This document shows positions 61,030-64,000 of a stretch of 64,000 nucleotides of DNA, piece by piece. The DNA is from Kiritimatiellia bacterium (GTDB lineage: Bacteria > Verrucomicrobiota > Kiritimatiellia > RFP12 > UBA1067). Each line of letters opens with the position of its first letter. The first letter of the stretch is position 1. Both the position numbers and the translations under genes were made by a program. The stretch lies in NCBI GenBank assembly GCA_017450695.1, contig JAFSTA010000164.1, positions 40,146 to 104,145 of the forward strand, written 5' to 3'. The notes under the pieces are model-generated. The model did no database searches. It was not told the origin of the DNA and saw nothing but the letters and a program-made list of their open reading frames with translations.

Positions 61030-62139
61030 ATGAGAGGAAACTTTACGGACGAGACCCTTCGCGATGTGGTGTCTCATTTTCAGTTGTACGGGGATGTCTT
61101 GACGATCACGCCCTACGGAAGCGGGCATATCAACGACACCTTTCGCGTCACGTTGGACTTGGCGGGGCGCGCGGTCGATTACATTCTGCAGCGAGTCAAC
61201 ACCGAAGTCTTCCGTATGCCCGAAATGCTGATGGACAACATCGAGCGCGTCACCGCGCACCTGCATCAAAAATTGAAGGAGACGAAGGCGAAGGAACCGT
61301 CCAGACGCGCGTTGACGCTCGTGCGGACGATTGAAGGCGGAAACAGCTACATCGATGCTGCCGGTAACTACTGGCGGGTGTACCTTTTCATCGAACGCGC
61401 CCGGACGTTCGATGTCATCTCCACGCCCGAACAGGCGTTCGAGGCGGCGCGCGCCTTTGCGGGATTCCAAAACCAGTTGGCAGACCTTCCGTCACCTCGG
61501 CTGGGCGAGACGATTCCCGCATTCCACAACATCCAGTCGCGTCTTTCCCTGTTGGACGAGGCGGCCAAGTCCGATGTCAAGGGACGCCTCTCCGAGGTTT
61601 CTGCGGAGATGGATTTCGTGAACGCGCACCGGAAGGAGATGATGCGACTGATCGAGCAACAGGCGGCGGGAGAGATTCCGGAACGCATCACCCACAATGA
61701 CACGAAGATCAACAACGTCATGTTCGATGACGAGACGGGAAGTCAAATCTGCGTGATCGATCTGGACACGACCATGCCGGGACTCGCGCTGTATGACTTC
61801 GGCGACATGGTGCGCACGGCGACGGCTGCCGCCGCAGAGGACGAGACCGATTTGTCGAAGGTCGAATCGCGCATGGATCTCTTCCAGGCGCTCGTTCGCG
61901 GATATTGCTCCGAGGCGCGTTTCCTGACGCGCGCCGAGAGGGAGGCGCTGGTTTTCTCCGGTCGGTTGATTACCTTCACCATCGGCGTCCGCTTCCTGAC
62001 GGATTACCTCGCGGGTGATGTCTATTTCAAGACGCACCGCGAGGGACACAACCTCGATCGCGCCCGCAACCAATTCCAGATGGTTCGCAGTCAAGAGCGG
62101 CAATCCGCCGAACGCGAAGATTTCGTCCGCTCCGTGTAG
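61030..62139 (+). CDS. APH-family sugar kinase, N-acetylhexosamine kinase (NahK)-like
   Basis: 369 aa, protein-kinase-like fold. N-lobe GSGHINDTFRVTL; catalytic loop H222-N-D224-TKINN and metal-binding IDLDTTMPG, then YDFGDMVRTATAAAAEDE. The HNDTK.NN..FD and DLDT.MPG patterns match N-acetylhexosamine 1-kinases of the lacto-N-biose/mucin-sugar pathway (often annotated as mucin desulfatase), rather than antibiotic kinases. Likely phosphorylates amino sugars from host or plant glycans. GGGAG upstream. Last gene of the run; convergent with dus. Confidence 0.82.
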   Translation: MRGNFTDETLRDVVSHFQLYGDVLTITPYGSGHINDTFRVTLDLAGRAVDYILQRVNTEVFRMPEMLMDNIERVTAHLHQKLKETKAKEPSRRALTLVRTIEGGNSYIDAAGNYWRVYLFIERARTFDVISTPEQAFEAARAFAGFQNQLADLPSPRLGETIPAFHNIQSRLSLLDEAAKSDVKGRLSEVSAEMDFVNAHRKEMMRLIEQQAAGEIPERITHNDTKINNVMFDDETGSQICVIDLDTTMPGLALYDFGDMVRTATAAAAEDETDLSKVESRMDLFQALVRGYCSEARFLTRAEREALVFSGRLITFTIGVRFLTDYLAGDVYFKTHREGHNLDRARNQFQMVRSQERQSAEREDFVRSV

Positions 62140-62227
62140 GTGGTAGGTGTTGGCTGGTAGCTGTTAGGTGGTAGGAGGTTGCTGTTAGCCCCCCCCGTTC
62201 ACGCGTTGCGTGAGTGATCCGATTCGG

Positions 62228-62356
62228 ATAACTTCTCCGATTGTTCACAATTGGCACAATTGCCATCATTGCCACAAATGCAAATTGAAACGGCATTGCG
62301 ATTTGTGACATTGTTGGCATTTGTGAGCATTTGAGATTTGTGAACAATGAAGTTAT
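62228..62356. repeat. 129-bp imperfect inverted repeat between convergent genes
   Basis: Starts ATAACTTC(TCCG)ATTGTTCACAA and ends with its near-complement TTGTGAACAAT-GAAGTTAT. The interior is a run of ATTGCCACAAAT-like words on both strands. AT-rich against the surrounding GC-rich DNA. TAGGTGGTAG occurs just outside both ends (62165, 62369). Confidence 0.75.
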
Positions 62357-62383
62357 AGACGAGGTGATAGGTGGTAGTCTGAC

Positions 62384-62400
62384 CGACGGCGGGGCGCCGT
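62384..62400. repeat. GC-rich palindrome with GCTAC end
   Basis: GACGGCG-GGG-CGCCGTC followed by GCTAC. Similar in form to the palindrome at 16751-16772, which is also followed by TAC. Confidence 0.5.
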
Positions 62401-62421
62401 CGCTACGCATGGGCTCAAAAC

Positions 62422-63504
62422 TCAGAACTGCCGCGAAGCGGCTTCCATCCGAAGGCATTCGTCGATTATCTCGTACATTTCGCGCGCGTTCGTACAGGTC
62501 ATCAGCTTTCGCTTGGCGGGATGCGAACCGTAGATGCCGCGCAGATAACAGAACAGATGGGGACGGAATGCGGTAACCAACGCCTCGTCGCGTTCCTCTT
62601 TCGTCATGTCGGGCGAAGATTGAAAACGAAGCCGGAGTAGTTCCTCTTGCAGTTCACCGTGGCGATGGATGATCCGGCGGAACTCGTTCAGTTCCCGCTG
62701 CGGGCGCTTTCCTGTCGGGGTTAGTTCTTCCTGTGAGGGCGGTGTCAATGGTTGCGTCAGGGCTTCCAGCAGGTCGCGCAACATCCACGGATTCCCGATC
62801 GCGCCACGTGCGACGAGGACCGCATCGACACCCGTTTCGGTGAACATCAGACGCCCCGTGGCTGGTGAGATGACGTTTCCGTTTCCCAAGACTGGGATGC
62901 GGGCTTTTGCCTTTACCTCCGCCAGAATGTCGTAGTGGACCTCCCCCGTGTGTCCCTGCGAGGTGAACCGTCCATGAACGGCGAAGGCTGAGACGCCCGC
63001 TTCTTCCGCAGCGGCCAGGTTCTCCAATACCATGACCGTTCCGGGCGCAGGACCGAGGCGGGTTTTTACGCTGACGGGGAGACGGACGGTATGAACGATT
63101 GCGGAAAGAATGTCGTGGAGCCGTTGCGGGTCTTTGAGCAAGGTGGCGCCCGCACCGTCGTGCATCACACGCGGGGCAGGACATCCCGCGTTGACATCGA
63201 TACCCGCAAACCGTCCTGTCGCTTCGATTTTCCGCGCTGCCTCCGCCATGATGGATGGATCGGAACCGAAAATATGCGCGACAACAGGACACTCGCCAGG
63301 CAGGGTTTCCAGCAGGCACCAGGTTTTGGGATCGTCGCGGACACAGGCGTAGGCGTTGACCATTTCCGTGTAGGCGAGTGGGACTCCGCCGAACTCATGC
63401 GAAATTTGTCGCATGGCGGCATCCGTATAGCCCGCCATCGGCGCCAGGAAAACGAGTGGCGTGTTTTCGTGAGCTAGACGATAGATGTCATGCAAGTCTT
63501 TCAT
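62422..63504 (-). CDS. dus: tRNA-dihydrouridine synthase
   Basis: Flavoenzyme that reduces uridines in the tRNA D-loop with NAD(P)H. 360 aa from the ATG at 63504 (GGTGGGGG upstream). TIM barrel with LAPMAGYTD at the start, [13 protein letters not shown] with catalytic C108, KTRLG and [15 protein letters not shown] for FMN binding, then the helical tRNA-binding domain (about 250-350). Sequence type is DusB-like. It lies directly behind two tRNA genes on the same strand but is separated from them by a strong terminator. Confidence 0.93.
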   Translation of the reverse strand: MKDLHDIYRLAHENTPLVFLAPMAGYTDAAMRQISHEFGGVPLAYTEMVNAYACVRDDPKTWCLLETLPGECPVVAHIFGSDPSIMAEAARKIEATGRFAGIDVNAGCPAPRVMHDGAGATLLKDPQRLHDILSAIVHTVRLPVSVKTRLGPAPGTVMVLENLAAAEEAGVSAFAVHGRFTSQGHTGEVHYDILAEVKAKARIPVLGNGNVISPATGRLMFTETGVDAVLVARGAIGNPWMLRDLLEALTQPLTPPSQEELTPTGKRPQRELNEFRRIIHRHGELQEELLRLRFQSSPDMTKEERDEALVTAFRPHLFCYLRGIYGSHPAKRKLMTCTNAREMYEIIDECLRMEAASRQF

Positions 63505-63535
63505 CCGGAATCCCCCACCTTTGTACGGAAAAAGC

Positions 63536-63568
63536 AAAAAAGGCCCATCCCCATTTCTGGGGAGGGCC
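63536..63568 (-). terminator. Strong intrinsic terminator after tRNA-Pro
   Basis: Minus strand GGCCCTCCCC, AGAAAT loop, GGGGATGGGCC, then TTTTTT. Located between tRNA-Pro and dus. Confidence 0.85.
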
Positions 63569-63573
63569 GTAAA

Positions 63574-63650
63574 TGGTCGGGGCGTCGGGATTCGAACCCG
63601 AGACCTTTTGCACCCCAAGCAAACGCGCTGCCAGGCTGCGCTACGCCCCG
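63574..63650 (-). tRNA. tRNA-Pro (GGG)
   Basis: 77 nt: acceptor CGGGGCG/CGCCCCG, D-stem GCGC/GCGC, anticodon stem TTTGC/GCAAA with loop TTGGGGT (anticodon GGG), T-arm TCGGG-TTCGAAT-CCCGA, discriminator A and encoded CCA. C1 is normal for tRNA-Pro. Confidence 0.96.
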
Positions 63651-63671
63651 AACAGGGATCTTCCGCAAAAC

Positions 63672-63747
63672 TGGTCGGACCGGAGGGAATCGGACCCTCG
63701 ACCCCAACATTAAAAGTGTCGTGCTCTACCAACTGAGCTACGGTCCG
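63672..63747 (-). tRNA. tRNA-Lys (TTT)
   Basis: 76 nt: acceptor CGGACCG/CGGTCCG, D-stem GCTC/GAGC, anticodon stem CGACA/TGTTG with loop CTTTTAA (anticodon TTT), T-arm GAGGG-TCCGATT-CCCTC, encoded CCA. Odd: C at position 1 instead of the usual G of tRNA-Lys, and TCCGATT where most T-loops read TTCRANT. Confidence 0.93.
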
Positions 63748-63773
63748 ACATCATGTCGCGAAAAACGGCAACT

Positions 63774-63802
63774 ATTAAACCAAACTTCCACATGATTGTC
63801 AA
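63774..63802 (-). promoter_or_regulatory. Promoter of the tRNA-Lys/tRNA-Pro unit
   Basis: Minus strand TTGACA (63802-63797), 17-bp spacer, TTTAAT (63779-63774); start about 20 bp before tRNA-Lys. Confidence 0.75.
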
Positions 63803-63897
63803 GAAGAAAGAAATGATGTGTGAGTCGTCGGGCGCATCTGCGTTTTTCACCGTGATCCGTGTAGATGCCTGCGATACCGAAACGCGAAGATTCAACC

Positions 63898-63971
63898 TCA
63901 CGCAAAGTCCGCCACGTTCGCAAAGGAGGGAATCATCGACGACTTCGCGGACTTTGCGGACTCTGCGTGAG
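63898..63971. repeat. Inverted repeat with 9-bp periodic arm
   Basis: CGCAAAGTCCGC (63901-63912) pairs exactly with GCGGACTTTGCG (63947-63958); the right arm continues GCGGACTCTGCGTGA in 9-bp phase and pairs 14 of 15 with 63898-63912. No gene is seen from 63803 to the window end. Confidence 0.7.
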
Positions 63972-64000
63972 ACTGTGACACGAAAAATTCCGTGTTTGAG

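Overview
This window is a GC-rich bacterial chromosome segment, probably from an anaerobic, polysaccharide-degrading member of the PVC superphylum. Kiritimatiellota or Lentisphaerota is my best guess, inferred from gene content only. The supporting features are two HzsA-related c-type cytochrome/beta-propeller proteins, a SUMF1-type domain fused to one of them, secreted carbohydrate-active enzymes, a GT117 (DUF2723) membrane protein, the NADH sensor Rex, a TM1266-type [FeFe]-hydrogenase regulator, and a zinc-ribbon Ser/Thr kinase with an extracytoplasmic tail. No phage, complete insertion sequence or CRISPR array is visible.

Layout. 1-10.5 kb (+): 3' part of gltX, a GT117/DUF2723 protein with C-terminal TPRs, an Agl23-like GT-C protein, and ileS (HYGH/KMSKR type). 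10.7-16.3 kb (+): smc, a HAD phosphatase and an unknown secreted protein, each joined by an ATGA overlap. 16.4-19.3 kb (-): a decayed type I restriction-modification locus, with intact hsdM, a four-helix-bundle gene bracketed by 9-bp CTAGAA arrays, and a fused hsdS-start/hsdR-end remnant. 19.3-24.2 kb: a PpiC lipoprotein plus UbiA prenyltransferase (-), fabH (+), a second PpiC lipoprotein (+) and tRNA-Arg(CCT). 24.2-28.9 kb: a CE7-type esterase (+), then a minus-strand operon of folD, a Pro/Ala-rich membrane protein, a YhcH-family protein and a periplasmic thioredoxin. 29-42 kb: rex, HzsA-related protein 1, a double DUF3857/transglutaminase protein, a GH43 enzyme, a secreted beta-helix protein (-) and a CBM-glycoside hydrolase (-). 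42-47.8 kb (+): accD-accA-rnc-rnhB and serC-ruvC-DEDDh exonuclease. 48.3-55 kb (+): a DRTGG protein with a 2xCBS-HATPase protein, then a Ser/Thr kinase with a Na+/solute symporter. 55.3-62.1 kb (+): the F5/8C-HzsA-SUMF1 fusion, an unknown acidic protein, proC, a TM1266-like regulator and a NahK-like sugar kinase. 62.4-63.8 kb (-): tRNA-Lys(TTT), tRNA-Pro(GGG), terminator, dus.

How the parts fit. The carbohydrate enzymes and sugar kinase suggest glycan scavenging. Rex, the TM1266-like protein and the DRTGG/CBS-HATPase pair suggest redox-controlled fermentation with hydrogen production, although no hydrogenase lies in the window. The most unusual property is between genes. Many spacers carry short-period arrays with palindromic cores (periods 8, 9 and 18 bp) or paired inverted repeats. 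Different families share this architecture, and one family brackets a gene inside the broken restriction locus.

Limits: all names come from reading motifs and overall resemblance. No database search was possible. Promoters and terminators are read by eye.
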